Of a DNA stretch of 64,000 nt, positions 15,484-24,267 are shown piece by piece. The translations under genes and the position numbers were made by a program. The notes beneath the pieces were generated by a model that ran no database searches, was not told the DNA's origin, and saw nothing but the letters and a program-made list of their open reading frames with translations. The stretch's first letter is position 1; each line of letters opens with the position of its first letter. Origin of the DNA: Anaerorhabdus sp964386325 (GTDB taxonomy: Bacteria; Bacillota_I; Bacilli_A; Erysipelotrichales; Erysipelotrichaceae); contig CAYLQY010000001.1 in NCBI GenBank assembly GCA_964386325.1, positions 1 to 64,000 on the forward strand, given 5' to 3'.

Positions 15484-16887
15484 ATGAAAATAGGTGAAAA
15501 ATTTCTATTGGGTGGCGCGATATCCGCTAGTCAATGTGAAGGTGCATACAATCTTGATGGAAAAGGATTATCAGTTTTTGATACACTACCAACTGGAAGA
15601 GATAGAGTAAAGGAAGCAGCAAAAAGAGATTTCACTATAGAACAAAATCTGCATTATCCAAGTCATTTTGGAATAGATTTCTATCATACTTATAAAACTG
15701 ATTTAATGTTAATGAAAGAGTTAGGTTTTAATGCTTTTCTATTTTCGATAAATTGGTGCAGAATATTTCCAACTGGTGAGGAGGAAATGCCAAATGAAAA
15801 AGGATTATTATTTTATGACAATTTGATAAATGAATGTTTAAGACTAGGACTGGAACCAATTGTCACTATGTTACATTACGAAATACCAATGAATTTAGTT
15901 AAAAAATATGGAGGATTTAGCAGTAGAAAAGTTGTTGAATACTTTGGAAAATATGCTAAAGCTATATTAGATAGATTTAATGATAAAGTGAAGTATTGGA
16001 TAACTATTAATGAAATTAACATAGCAAGATATTCACCAATTGATGCAGGTTGTTATTTAAGTAATATTGAAGATAACCTGAATACAATTTATCAAATTGC
16101 ACATAATCAATTCATTGCAAGTGCTAATGCAGTTATCTATGGTAAATCAATTAATTCTAGTTTGAGATTTGGAATGATGTTAGGGTATGAACCAGTTTAT
16201 GCTGAGACAAACAAGCCTTTGGATGTGCTTCTTGCTCAACAATTAGAAGAGGATATATATTTTTACTCTGACATACAAATAAATGGCTATTATAGTAATT
16301 ATAATAAGCAGTACTTAAAGCATAAAGGTATTACAATTGCAGTAGAAGAAAATGATGACTTAACTTTAATGAAAGGAAAAGTTGATTTTTTATCTTTTAG
16401 TTATTATTCAAGCGCAACAGTATCAAGTGATGCAAATAAAATGAAAAAAGCTAAAAGAGGAAATATCGTTTACTCACTAGAAAATAAAAATTGCTCAAAA
16501 ACACCATGGGGTTGGACAATAGATGAAATTGGACTTAAAGTTTCTATTAATCGATTATATAGCAGATATCGAATTCCTTTGATGATAGCTGAATGTGGTA
16601 TTGGAATGGATGATATAATGGAAAGCGATGAAATTAATGATATTTATAGAATGGAATTTTATGAAAAGCATTTAAAGCAAGTAAATTCTTGTATAGAAAA
16701 TGGCATAGAGGTAATGGGATTCATGTGTTGGGCTCCTATTGACTTGGTTTCTGCGGCAAGTGGTGAAATGAAGAAACGTTATGGGTTTGTTTATGTGGAT
16801 TTGGATAATGATGGTAACGGAACCAATAAAAGATACAAGAAAAATTCCTTTTATTGGATGAAAAATAATATAAATAAAATGAAATGA
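15484..16887 (+). CDS. Divergent GH1 6-phospho-beta-glucosidase (solo gene)
   Basis: A 467-residue GH1 enzyme. The start at 15484 follows GGAGGG with six-base spacing; an in-frame ATG at 15430 precedes the promoter. Acid/base Glu177 is present in TINEIN. The nucleophile Glu370 sits in IAECGIG instead of the usual ITENG, and the N-terminal motif reads FLLGGAISASQCEGAY with Leu for Trp. The phosphate-binding SAASGEMKKRYGFVYVD is intact. It has its own promoter and operator, no PTS genes, and converges on the cassette 3 regulator. It probably works on phosphosugars imported by cassette 2 or 3. Confidence 0.88.
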   Translation: MKIGEKFLLGGAISASQCEGAYNLDGKGLSVFDTLPTGRDRVKEAAKRDFTIEQNLHYPSHFGIDFYHTYKTDLMLMKELGFNAFLFSINWCRIFPTGEEEMPNEKGLLFYDNLINECLRLGLEPIVTMLHYEIPMNLVKKYGGFSSRKVVEYFGKYAKAILDRFNDKVKYWITINEINIARYSPIDAGCYLSNIEDNLNTIYQIAHNQFIASANAVIYGKSINSSLRFGMMLGYEPVYAETNKPLDVLLAQQLEEDIYFYSDIQINGYYSNYNKQYLKHKGITIAVEENDDLTLMKGKVDFLSFSYYSSATVSSDANKMKKAKRGNIVYSLENKNCSKTPWGWTIDEIGLKVSINRLYSRYRIPLMIAECGIGMDDIMESDEINDIYRMEFYEKHLKQVNSCIENGIEVMGFMCWAPIDLVSAASGEMKKRYGFVYVDLDNDGNGTNKRYKKNSFYWMKNNINKMK

Positions 16888-16913
16888 ACCTTGATAATAC
16901 TATCAAGGTTCAT
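16884..16913. terminator. Bidirectional terminator overlapping two convergent gene ends
   Basis: A perfect 13-bp stem ATGAACCTTGATA/TATCAAGGTTCAT with a 4-base loop. The stop codons of the solo GH1 gene and the cassette 3 regulator both lie in it. Confidence 0.75.
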
Positions 16914-18813
16914 TTATAAATGAGGAAAGTATATCAATAAATTCCTCATAAGAATTTGCTTTTAATACTTCTTTTAAGTTTTCTTTATTAGTTAAAATCA
17001 TTGTTAGTGGTTCAAATAATTCGTTAAAAATATATCTTTCATTTCGATTAAAACATAACATCATTATGAGATTAACTTTCTTCTCACCCCAATCTAATGG
17101 ATTTTCCAGAATAATGACATTCATCCCAGTTTTTTTTGCATTCATTTTTAAAGCGTGAGGAATTGCAAAGGAATCAAATGCGGTAGAAGAAATATAATCT
17201 CTTTCAATTACCTGTTTTTCAAAATTCTCATCAACATAATCAAAGTTTAATAGTTTACTACACATATGATGAATGAGTTCACTTTGATTGTTAAATGAGT
17301 TAAATCTTTCGAAGAATTCAGGGATAATAAGATATTTAAGATGTTCTCTAAATAATTTTTGTTTTTTAGAAATTTTTATTTCCTTAATTTTTTGAGTGAT
17401 ATTTTCAATATCTTTTTCAAGTAAGAAAGGATTTATAACAATAAGTGGGCTAGAAGCACAGAAACTTAAAGGTAATGTGGAAATAATCAAGTCACATGGT
17501 GCTTTTTTTATTTCATCTTCAGAAGTGACAATGTTATTGATGAGAATATCATCTTCAAAATGTTTATTTATTTTTTCAATTAGAGTAGTCTTCATGTCAT
17601 AGTAATTTGGAGAATAGATAGCAATAGCAATTCTTGAGTATAGTTTTTTTTGAATTTCTAATGCACTTCCTAGATGAAAAGCTATATATGCAATTTCATC
17701 ATCATTAATATAAACTCCTTGTCTTTTGTGAATGATAATAGCTAATGCTACTGCTGCATCATAGATTAATGGACAAGAGTGTTTAATGGATTCTGTTAGA
17801 GGATTTTTGCTAAAGTAATTACTTTTGCATCTAACTAATAAATTTTTGATATGTAGAGCAAAACGGACGAGGAATTCTTGTTCACTCAAATCAATATAAT
17901 AATATGAGCTTGTATCATTAATGAGTTCTGTAACGAGTTCATAACATTCAAGACCAATGTAATCAACTAAGTTATTCTCATTAATGCTTGTATAGTCAAG
18001 ATTAGTTGCCCGTGAGACAAGTAACAATGTTAATTCTTGAACTTCACCATCATTAAATTTAATTCCGTATTCTCCTTCAAGTTTATTAACTATTTTTGAA
18101 GCCATTTCATGTTCATGAAGTTTTATAATATTAGAATTTATAAATTTTTCAATGTTTACATATCCATTTTGAATTCTATCAACTGCTATAGTTATATGTA
18201 ATATTAAATTAGCAAGCGAATAATCATTTACAAAATAGTGATATTCATCAAAAGTTTCTAATATAATAGAGCGAATAAAATCTGCTTCGATAGTTGGAAA
18301 GTTTGCAGCAATTGTTGTTGGATTGATAAAATTTGTATTAGATTCTGAATAGAGCATGCTACTTAAAAGTTGTCTTTTGCTTTTTTCTAAACCAACAATT
18401 GAAATTGTGTCATTTTCAATTACTAATTCTAAATCGTAAGGTTTAATTTTTCTCTTTACTTTAGCTAATTCATTTTTAATTGTCGAATAAGATATAAACA
18501 TACTATCGCATAAATCGTAAGTATCTATTTTGTTACCTTTAATAATTTGATTTATTATATAAGTCACTCTTTCATTTGATGTTTGAGGAATAGAAGACTT
18601 GTTCTTTCGAAGCAATAAAATGGCGTTATCATTATTAATCGAGTAACCTTTATGCGATGAATAAATAGTATCAGGAATAAGGCTATTTATTTCTTGTATA
18701 TAATTTTTAACACTTCTTGAAGAAACATCTAATTGTGAAGCAAGAAAACTTGCTGTACAAGGAACAGCAGAATTTTGTAAAATACGTATTAATTTTAAGT
18801 GTAGTGTCTTCAA
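16903..18813 (-). CDS. PRD/PTS-domain transcriptional regulator of cassette 3
   Basis: A 636-residue LicR/MtlR-type regulator: N-terminal HTH (SSRSVKNYIQEINS, residues about 1-50), second HTH-like region (about 85-140), two PRDs (the second at IAYIAFHLGSALEI), degenerate EIIB-like segment (IAIYSPNYYDM, no phospho-Cys), and EIIA-like domain with His553 in FAIPHAL. It is divergent from the EIIB-EIIC-EIIA-GH1 operon and has two palindromic sites in the shared promoter region. It probably activates that operon when dephosphorylated by transport, as family members do. Confidence 0.9.
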   Translation of the reverse strand: MKTLHLKLIRILQNSAVPCTASFLASQLDVSSRSVKNYIQEINSLIPDTIYSSHKGYSINNDNAILLLRKNKSSIPQTSNERVTYIINQIIKGNKIDTYDLCDSMFISYSTIKNELAKVKRKIKPYDLELVIENDTISIVGLEKSKRQLLSSMLYSESNTNFINPTTIAANFPTIEADFIRSIILETFDEYHYFVNDYSLANLILHITIAVDRIQNGYVNIEKFINSNIIKLHEHEMASKIVNKLEGEYGIKFNDGEVQELTLLLVSRATNLDYTSINENNLVDYIGLECYELVTELINDTSSYYYIDLSEQEFLVRFALHIKNLLVRCKSNYFSKNPLTESIKHSCPLIYDAAVALAIIIHKRQGVYINDDEIAYIAFHLGSALEIQKKLYSRIAIAIYSPNYYDMKTTLIEKINKHFEDDILINNIVTSEDEIKKAPCDLIISTLPLSFCASSPLIVINPFLLEKDIENITQKIKEIKISKKQKLFREHLKYLIIPEFFERFNSFNNQSELIHHMCSKLLNFDYVDENFEKQVIERDYISSTAFDSFAIPHALKMNAKKTGMNVIILENPLDWGEKKVNLIMMLCFNRNERYIFNELFEPLTMILTNKENLKEVLKANSYEEFIDILSSFINEP

Positions 18814-18868
18814 GCTATCACCTCTTATATTGATTATACATGAAAGGGAAAATAGTTAAGACAATAAA

Positions 18869-18887
18869 TTTCACCTTAAGAGTGAAA
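18869..18887. promoter_or_regulatory. Operator A in the cassette 3 divergent region
   Basis: TTTCAC-CTTAAGA-GTGAAA, 6-bp arms, located on the regulator side of the intergenic region. Half-site TTTCACC is shared with operator B and the hybrid site at 15406. Confidence 0.55.
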
Positions 18888-18894
18888 GTAATTA

Positions 18895-18915
18895 TCTGCA
18901 CCATTACGGTGAAAA
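18895..18915. promoter_or_regulatory. Operator B in the cassette 3 divergent region
   Basis: CACC-ATTAC-GGTG core with weaker outer symmetry (TCTG against GAAAA). Its centre (18905) is 18 bp upstream of the -35 box, the same distance as at cassettes 1 and 2. Confidence 0.5.
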
Positions 18916-18922
18916 ACGAAAG

Positions 18923-18951
18923 TAGATAAGTAAATTTATTTCTTACATAAT
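18923..18951 (+). promoter_or_regulatory. Promoter of the cassette 3 PTS operon
   Basis: A weak -35 TAGATA (18923-18928), 17-bp spacer and -10 CATAAT (18946-18951). The poor -35 suggests dependence on an activator. Confidence 0.45.
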
Positions 18952-18981
18952 TAAGTCATAAGAAATGAAAGGAGAGAGTTT

Positions 18982-19299
18982 ATGGAAAAATTAAGAGTGC
19001 TATTAGTATGTGGTTCGGGTGCTAGTTCTGGGTTTATGGCTGCTAATATAAGAAAGTCTGCCAAGGTACAAGGATTGGATTGGCAAGTAAATGCAAGAAG
19101 TGATTCCGAGATTGCAAACTATATAGAAGATACGGATTTAATCATGGTAGGACCACATCTAGAATGTATTTTGGATGAAGTCAGTGAATGGACAGATGAA
19201 TACCCAAATGTGAAGGTAATACTTATGAAAGCTGAATATTATGCACGTTTAGATGGTGACTTAGCAGTGAATCATATTAAAGAAGTATACGGAATATAA
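18982..19299 (+). CDS. PTS system, lactose/cellobiose family EIIB
   Basis: A 105-residue EIIB with Cys10 in VLLVCGSGASSGF and the conserved MVGPHLEC segment. It is the first gene of the cassette 3 operon, behind GAAAGGAGAGAG. It phosphorylates sugar carried by the adjacent EIIC. The sequence and gene order match the cassette 2 EIIB, supporting duplication of an ancestral cassette. Confidence 0.93.
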   Translation: MEKLRVLLVCGSGASSGFMAANIRKSAKVQGLDWQVNARSDSEIANYIEDTDLIMVGPHLECILDEVSEWTDEYPNVKVILMKAEYYARLDGDLAVNHIKEVYGI

Positions 19300-19320
19300 A
19301 ATAATTATATAAGGAGATAA

Positions 19321-20574
19321 ATGATGAAAAAATTTATTAATTGGCTTGAAACAAGTTTTGCACCAAAGTTAAATAAAATTAATCATTTAAGTTGGGTAAT
19401 AATACTTAAAGACTCGGTAATGCAAATATTACCATTCATTTTATTAGGATCAGTGTTTTGTTGCTTTGCAATATTAAATGACTATTTTCCTGATTTACCA
19501 AGCTTCTGGACTCCATTTGGATGGACAATGGGCAAGCTATCACTTTTTGTTGCTTTCCTAGTACCATTTAATTATTGTGAGAAGAAGAAACTTCGTAAAC
19601 AAAGAATCATTGCTGGCTTATCTGGTCTTGTATTCTTCTTAATTTGTGTAACACCTGTTGTAGTTGCGGATGGTGAAATTGGATTTGGATCATCTGCATT
19701 AGGTGCTGGCGGTATGTTTGTTGCGATTATTACAGGTATTGTAACTTCATTGATTTTTGGAGCATTTGGTAAGTTTTCATTCTTTAAAGAAGATTCAGCA
19801 ATTCCAGAATTTGTACGTACTTGGTTTGATCAAATGTTACCAATTTTCATTGTAGTGTGTTTAGGTTGGATAGTAGTTCTTGTAATGAATGTCAATCTTT
19901 ACAGTATGATTGTAAGTATATTTATGCCTCTTCAAAATGTTTTAAATACTTGGTGGGGCTTTACATTAATGAATTTTATTATTTGCTTTATTTATTCGAT
20001 GGGGATTTCAAGTTGGGTTTTAACACCTGTTACTCAACCAGTTAAACTTGCTAGTATTACAGCGAACTTAGCTATGGTTGCAGCAGGCACAGCAACAGCA
20101 GCAAATATGAATATGTTTACAGAAGGAACTATCTATGTAACATACATGTGGGTTGGTGGAATTGCGTGTACATTGCCACTTGTGATTATGCTAGTATTCT
20201 CTAAAGTTAAAAAATTAAAAGCACTAGGAAGAGCGTGTTTAGTACCAGGTATATTCAATATTAATGAGCCTGTAGTATTTGGTTGTATTGCATGGAATCC
20301 ATTATTAATGCTACCAATGTGGATTCAAGGAATTGTGTTACCATTATTGACTTGGTTTTTCTGCAAAATTATTGCTTTTGCACCTATTCCAAAAATCCAA
20401 TTTGAACTTTGGTATTTACCATATCCTTTAGGAACGTGGATTTCAACAGGATCTATTCAAGCGATATTATTCTTAATACTATCTGTGGCAGTGTCATCGC
20501 TAATTTGGTATCCTTTCTATAAAGCTTATGAAAAACAAGAATTAGATTTAGAACAAGCAAAAATTGCTGATTAA
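19321..20574 (+). CDS. PTS system, lactose/cellobiose family EIIC permease
   Basis: A 417-residue permease with about ten membrane segments. The NINEPVVFG motif is followed by CIAWNPLLMLPMWI, and the central FFKEDSAIPEFVRTWFDQML parallels the cassette 2 EIIC. Two adjacent ATG codons (19321 and 19324) follow AAGGAG; either could be used. The protein ends with a charged cytoplasmic tail (KQELDLEQAKIAD). Confidence 0.92.
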   Translation: MMKKFINWLETSFAPKLNKINHLSWVIILKDSVMQILPFILLGSVFCCFAILNDYFPDLPSFWTPFGWTMGKLSLFVAFLVPFNYCEKKKLRKQRIIAGLSGLVFFLICVTPVVVADGEIGFGSSALGAGGMFVAIITGIVTSLIFGAFGKFSFFKEDSAIPEFVRTWFDQMLPIFIVVCLGWIVVLVMNVNLYSMIVSIFMPLQNVLNTWWGFTLMNFIICFIYSMGISSWVLTPVTQPVKLASITANLAMVAAGTATAANMNMFTEGTIYVTYMWVGGIACTLPLVIMLVFSKVKKLKALGRACLVPGIFNINEPVVFGCIAWNPLLMLPMWIQGIVLPLLTWFFCKIIAFAPIPKIQFELWYLPYPLGTWISTGSIQAILFLILSVAVSSLIWYPFYKAYEKQELDLEQAKIAD

Positions 20575-20590
20575 AAATGGAGGGCAAATA

Positions 20591-20926
20591 ATGACAGAAG
20601 AAACAATTCAAAGTGCAATGCAAATTATATTACATGCTGGAGATGCACGAGTTTCCGCAAAGAAAGCATTAGATGCATTAGCTGAATTTAAAATTGAGTT
20701 AGCGAAGGAACTTCTTAAGGATGCACAATTAAAAATTACTGAAGCACATCGCATTCAAACAGATTCTATTCAAGATGAGACAAGAGGAAAAACTTCTGAG
20801 TATTCTCTCTTATTTGCTCATGCACAAGATACGTTAATGACTATCTATAGTGAAATTAATATAGCTAAACAGTTAGTTAAAATAACAGAAGCTATTGATA
20901 AAAGAATTTCGACAATTGAGAAATAA
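20591..20926 (+). CDS. PTS system, lactose/cellobiose family EIIA
   Basis: A 111-residue EIIA with phospho-His77 in LFAHAQDTLM and conserved AHRIQTDS upstream. The start at 20591 is chosen because GGAGGGC precedes it; an in-frame ATG at 20564 lies in the end of EIIC. It passes phosphate to the EIIB at 18982 and is closest in sequence to the cassette 2 EIIA. Confidence 0.92.
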   Translation: MTEETIQSAMQIILHAGDARVSAKKALDALAEFKIELAKELLKDAQLKITEAHRIQTDSIQDETRGKTSEYSLLFAHAQDTLMTIYSEINIAKQLVKITEAIDKRISTIEK

Positions 20927-20965
20927 TGAAAGATTTGTTGAATTGAATTTTAGAAAGAGGAAAGT

Positions 20966-22405
20966 ATGAAACAATTAAGTAATGGATTTCCAAAAGATTT
21001 TTTATGGGGTGGTGCGTTTGCTGCAAATCAAATGGAAGGTGCATATGATTTAGGTGGCAAAGGATTATGTGTAGCAGATATTAATGAATTCAGAGATGAT
21101 ATAGCAATTGATAAGAAATATAATGAAGAAATTACAACTAAATTTATTAATGAAGCTCTTGAAAGTAAAGAACGCATATTTCCAAAAAGATGGGGTATTG
21201 ATTTTTATCATACATACAAAGATGATTTAAAACTTTTAGGTAAGGATGGATTAGGATTAAAAACATATAGAACTTCAATTAACTGGTCTAGAATATTTCC
21301 AAATGGTGATGAGAAAGAACCGAACGAAGAAGGTCTAAAATTTTATGATAGTTTAATAGATGAAATTGTTAATAATGGTATGATTCCAATGATTACAATG
21401 TCACATTATGAAATGCCTCTTTACTTAACAACTAAGTATAAAGGTTGGTACTCAAAAGAAGTAATTGATTTTTTCGCAAAATATGGGAAAGTTATTTTGG
21501 ATCGATACAATGATCGTGTGAAGCATTGGATTATTGTTAATCAAATAAATCTGATTGTTCACGAATCATTCAATCATTTAGGCGTTCCAGAAGATGTTGT
21601 TGAAAATGTGCTAGAAGCAAAATATCAAGCTGTTATGAATGAAATGATTTCTTGTGCAGAAATTACGAAATATTCACATGAAAAATATCCAGATGTTCAA
21701 ATTGGTATGATGCTGTGTGGTGGCCCAGCATATTCAGAGACATGCAAACCTGAAGATGTACTTGCCACAATGCAACACAATCAAATGGAATATTTTTATG
21801 GAGATGTATTATTAAGAGGGAAAATTCCAGGTTATGCAATTCGCTTTTTTGAAGAAAGAAATATAAACATTCAAATAAACGAAAAAGAAGAAAAATTATT
21901 GGAAAATACTTGCGATTTCTTTTCATTCTCATATTATTATACACGTTTATGTAATAAGGAAAGTTTTATAAATGGTAATGAAGTTTTTAGAAATCCAGAA
22001 TTACCTGCTAATCCATGGGGCTGGTCTATTGATCCAATTGGATTAAGAGTTCTGCTAAATGAATTTTATGATAGATATCAAAAACCGATTTATATAACTG
22101 AAAATGGAGTTGGTCTTTATGATAAACTTGAAGACGGCAGTATACATGATGACTATCGACCTGAATACTATCGTGCACATATTGAACAAATGAAAGAAGC
22201 GATAAAAGATGGTGTCGACTTACGTGGATATTATGCGTGGGGAGTCCTAGATATTATCAGTTGTTCATCTAGTGAGATGAGTAAACGTTATGGTTTCATT
22301 TATGTAGATAAAGATGATTACGGTAATGGTAGTGGAAAAAGAATCAAGAAGGATAGTTTCAATTGGTATAAAAAAGTAATAGAAACTAATGGAGAAGTTA
22401 TATAA
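20966..22405 (+). CDS. GH1 phospho-beta-glycosidase with Gln replacing the acid/base Glu (cassette 3)
   Basis: A 479-residue GH1 protein. The nucleophile Glu379 (ITENG), FLWGGAFAANQMEGAY and the phosphate-binding SCSSSEMSKRYGFIYVD are intact. The acid/base site reads VNQIN, codon 193 being CAA (21542-21544). This is the same Glu-to-Gln change as in cassette 2. The surrounding MPMITMSHYEMP and WGWSIDPIGLR are normal for PTS-type GH1. Two independent-looking open frames with the same substitution argue for selection rather than error. The likely substrates are phosphorylated glycosides with good leaving groups. Confidence 0.88.
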   Translation: MKQLSNGFPKDFLWGGAFAANQMEGAYDLGGKGLCVADINEFRDDIAIDKKYNEEITTKFINEALESKERIFPKRWGIDFYHTYKDDLKLLGKDGLGLKTYRTSINWSRIFPNGDEKEPNEEGLKFYDSLIDEIVNNGMIPMITMSHYEMPLYLTTKYKGWYSKEVIDFFAKYGKVILDRYNDRVKHWIIVNQINLIVHESFNHLGVPEDVVENVLEAKYQAVMNEMISCAEITKYSHEKYPDVQIGMMLCGGPAYSETCKPEDVLATMQHNQMEYFYGDVLLRGKIPGYAIRFFEERNINIQINEKEEKLLENTCDFFSFSYYYTRLCNKESFINGNEVFRNPELPANPWGWSIDPIGLRVLLNEFYDRYQKPIYITENGVGLYDKLEDGSIHDDYRPEYYRAHIEQMKEAIKDGVDLRGYYAWGVLDIISCSSSEMSKRYGFIYVDKDDYGNGSGKRIKKDSFNWYKKVIETNGEVI

Positions 22406-22430
22406 GAGAAGGGATATAATCCCTTTTCTT
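22406..22430 (+). terminator. Weak terminator after the cassette 3 GH1 gene
   Basis: Hairpin AGAAGGGAT/ATCCCTTTTCT with a short T-rich tail, one base after the stop codon. It is probably leaky, since the HAD gene follows 20 bases later. Confidence 0.6.
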
Positions 22431-22449
22431 ATATAATGAAAGTATAGAA

Positions 22450-23265
22450 ATGAAATGCATTTTTTTAGATATAGATGGTACATTATTTAATCCTAATACA
22501 AATAGTATTCCAGAGAGTGCTGGTCGAGCGATTGAAATAGTTAGAAAAAACAATAACAAAGTATTTTTGTGTACAGGTAGATCAGTAAGTTCTTTGAATG
22601 AAATAGATATGAAAAAGTATGACGGTATTATTTGTTCTTCTGGGGCATATGCAAAAGTAAATGACCAAGTGGTAATAAGTGAAAGGTTATCCTCGAATAA
22701 TACAGCAAAAATACAAGAACTATTAGAAAGGTATGATGTTGGATATATTCTTGAAGGGAAAAATGGAAATTATCTAAATCCTCAAGGGAAAGAATGTTTT
22801 AAAGAAATGATAAAATCTACAAATAGATTTACAAATTATGAAGAGTTTCTCTTAAGGATAGGATTCTTTGATTTAGAATTTTTTGAAAATGATACAATAT
22901 TCAAAGTTGTATTTTATGGAAAAACTATTGATGAAATTGAATTGATTCGGATTGCACTAGATAATGAATATAAATTAACATATGAAATATCTGAAGAAAA
23001 ACGGTTCATTGAAGTTGAATTAACTAACAAAGAAGTTAATAAATATTCTGGAATTTGTAAAGTTTTGGATTTTTTGCATCATGAAAGTAAAGATACAATT
23101 GGAATTGGTGATAGTATAAATGATATTGAAATGATCAATGGTTGCGGAATCGGAATAGCGATGGGTAATGCAAGTGATAAAGTGAAACAAGCAGCAGATT
23201 TTATTACTACGAATATTGATGATGATGGAATATTTAATGCTTTTAAGTTAATGTCTTTGATTTAA
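22450..23265 (+). CDS. Cof-type HAD-IIB sugar phosphatase
   Basis: A 271-residue HAD hydrolase. Motif I is FLDIDGT (nucleophile Asp7, acid Asp9), motif II LCTGR, and motif IV GIGDSINDIEMI with GIAMGNAS. The type IIB cap fills residues about 85-185. These enzymes dephosphorylate sugar phosphates, flavins or related metabolites. Coming directly after cassette 3, it may relieve sugar-phosphate overload. The gene lacks a strong ribosome binding site, and a TATAAT lies only 12 bases upstream of the ATG, so a nearly leaderless transcript is possible. It is a paralogue of the gene at 23389. Confidence 0.87.
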   Translation: MKCIFLDIDGTLFNPNTNSIPESAGRAIEIVRKNNNKVFLCTGRSVSSLNEIDMKKYDGIICSSGAYAKVNDQVVISERLSSNNTAKIQELLERYDVGYILEGKNGNYLNPQGKECFKEMIKSTNRFTNYEEFLLRIGFFDLEFFENDTIFKVVFYGKTIDEIELIRIALDNEYKLTYEISEEKRFIEVELTNKEVNKYSGICKVLDFLHHESKDTIGIGDSINDIEMINGCGIGIAMGNASDKVKQAADFITTNIDDDGIFNAFKLMSLI

Positions 23266-23290
23266 AGAAACTATGAATAGTGTATAACTA

Positions 23291-23320
23291 GACATATCTT
23301 GTTATAAGATATGTCTTTTT
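23291..23320 (+). terminator. Terminator after the HAD gene (copy 2 of a repeated hairpin)
   Basis: The 25-base hairpin (GACATATCTT, GTTAT, AAGATATGTC) is identical to the one at 15365-15389, and the bases just upstream (AATAGTG...TAACT) are also similar. Confidence 0.9.
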
Positions 23321-23388
23321 CTATTCCTGTACCTTCACAAGCAGTGTGTTTTTCGATATACTTGTACTACTGAGATGGAGGTAATTCC

Positions 23389-24204
23389 GTGAAATATATA
23401 TTTATTGATATCGATGGAACATTAATTGGATCTTTTGATCATCACATTCCAGAATCAACAATAAAGGCAATCACTAAGGCAAAACAAAATGGACATAAGA
23501 TATTTTTGTGTACAGGTCGACCACTGAGCCAAGTAGAAATGTTTAAATCAGATTTATTTGATGGAATGATATGTTCAGCTGGATGTTATGCAGAAATCAA
23601 TAGTAAAGTATTGTTTGAGAGAATTATGTCAGATGAAGATATGAAAAGAATTATGGCTACACTTGATGAGTATGGAATTAACTATATTCTCGAAGGGAAA
23701 ATTGGTAATTATTATCTTGAAGAAGGTCGTGAGACATTCATGGAATTGTTTAAACATTATGATGCGAATATGAAATGGGAAGATATCATCGAGAATTTGG
23801 GATTATTTACTATGGATTTAATGACAAAAGATGTAATCTATAAAATTACGTATTATACATGTGATAAAGAATTAATAAATAAAGTTAAAAAAGACTTAAG
23901 TGATTCATTCCAAATGGTTTATACAGATCGTGGTGAAGGAAATATGGTTGAAGTTGAAATCATGTATAATGATTGTAATAAAGCAGAAGGTATTAAACAA
24001 ATCATTGAACATTTTGGTGCAACTATGGATGATACGATAGCCTTTGGTGATAGTATGAATGATTATGAAATGATCCAAGAATGTTCGGTTGGGGTTGCAA
24101 TGGGTAATGCTTGTGATGCGTTGAAAGAAGTTGCAGATCATGTTACCACGCATGTATTAGAAGATGGTATCTTTAATGCATTTGAAAAATTTGAATTAAT
24201 CTAA
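23389..24204 (+). CDS. Cof-type HAD-IIB phosphatase, paralogue of the upstream gene
   Basis: A 271-residue HAD hydrolase with DIDGT (Asp7/Asp9), LCTGR, and AFGDSMNDYEMI plus GVAMGNACD. It has the same length and layout as the gene at 22450 (GRPLSQ versus GRSVSS; shared YILEGK and DGIFNAF), so the pair arose by duplication. The GTG start follows GATGGAGG. It is separated from the first copy by a strong terminator and so is expressed independently. Substrate unknown. Confidence 0.87.
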   Translation: MKYIFIDIDGTLIGSFDHHIPESTIKAITKAKQNGHKIFLCTGRPLSQVEMFKSDLFDGMICSAGCYAEINSKVLFERIMSDEDMKRIMATLDEYGINYILEGKIGNYYLEEGRETFMELFKHYDANMKWEDIIENLGLFTMDLMTKDVIYKITYYTCDKELINKVKKDLSDSFQMVYTDRGEGNMVEVEIMYNDCNKAEGIKQIIEHFGATMDDTIAFGDSMNDYEMIQECSVGVAMGNACDALKEVADHVTTHVLEDGIFNAFEKFELI

Positions 24205-24205
24205 A

Positions 24206-24232
24206 GATGGTAGAAATACCATTTTTATTTTG
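24206..24232 (+). terminator. Terminator after the second HAD gene
   Basis: ATGGTA-GAAA-TACCAT followed by TTTTATTTT. Confidence 0.75.
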
Positions 24233-24237
24233 AATAA

Positions 24238-24267
24238 TAAAAAAAGAACGCTCTTAATGCGTTCTTA
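24238..24267 (-). terminator. Terminator for the VOC/M24 operon
   Basis: AAGAACGC/GCGTTCTT hairpin with a run of A residues on its left side, i.e. a U-run on the minus-strand transcript. It overlaps the stop codon of the VOC gene. Confidence 0.8.
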
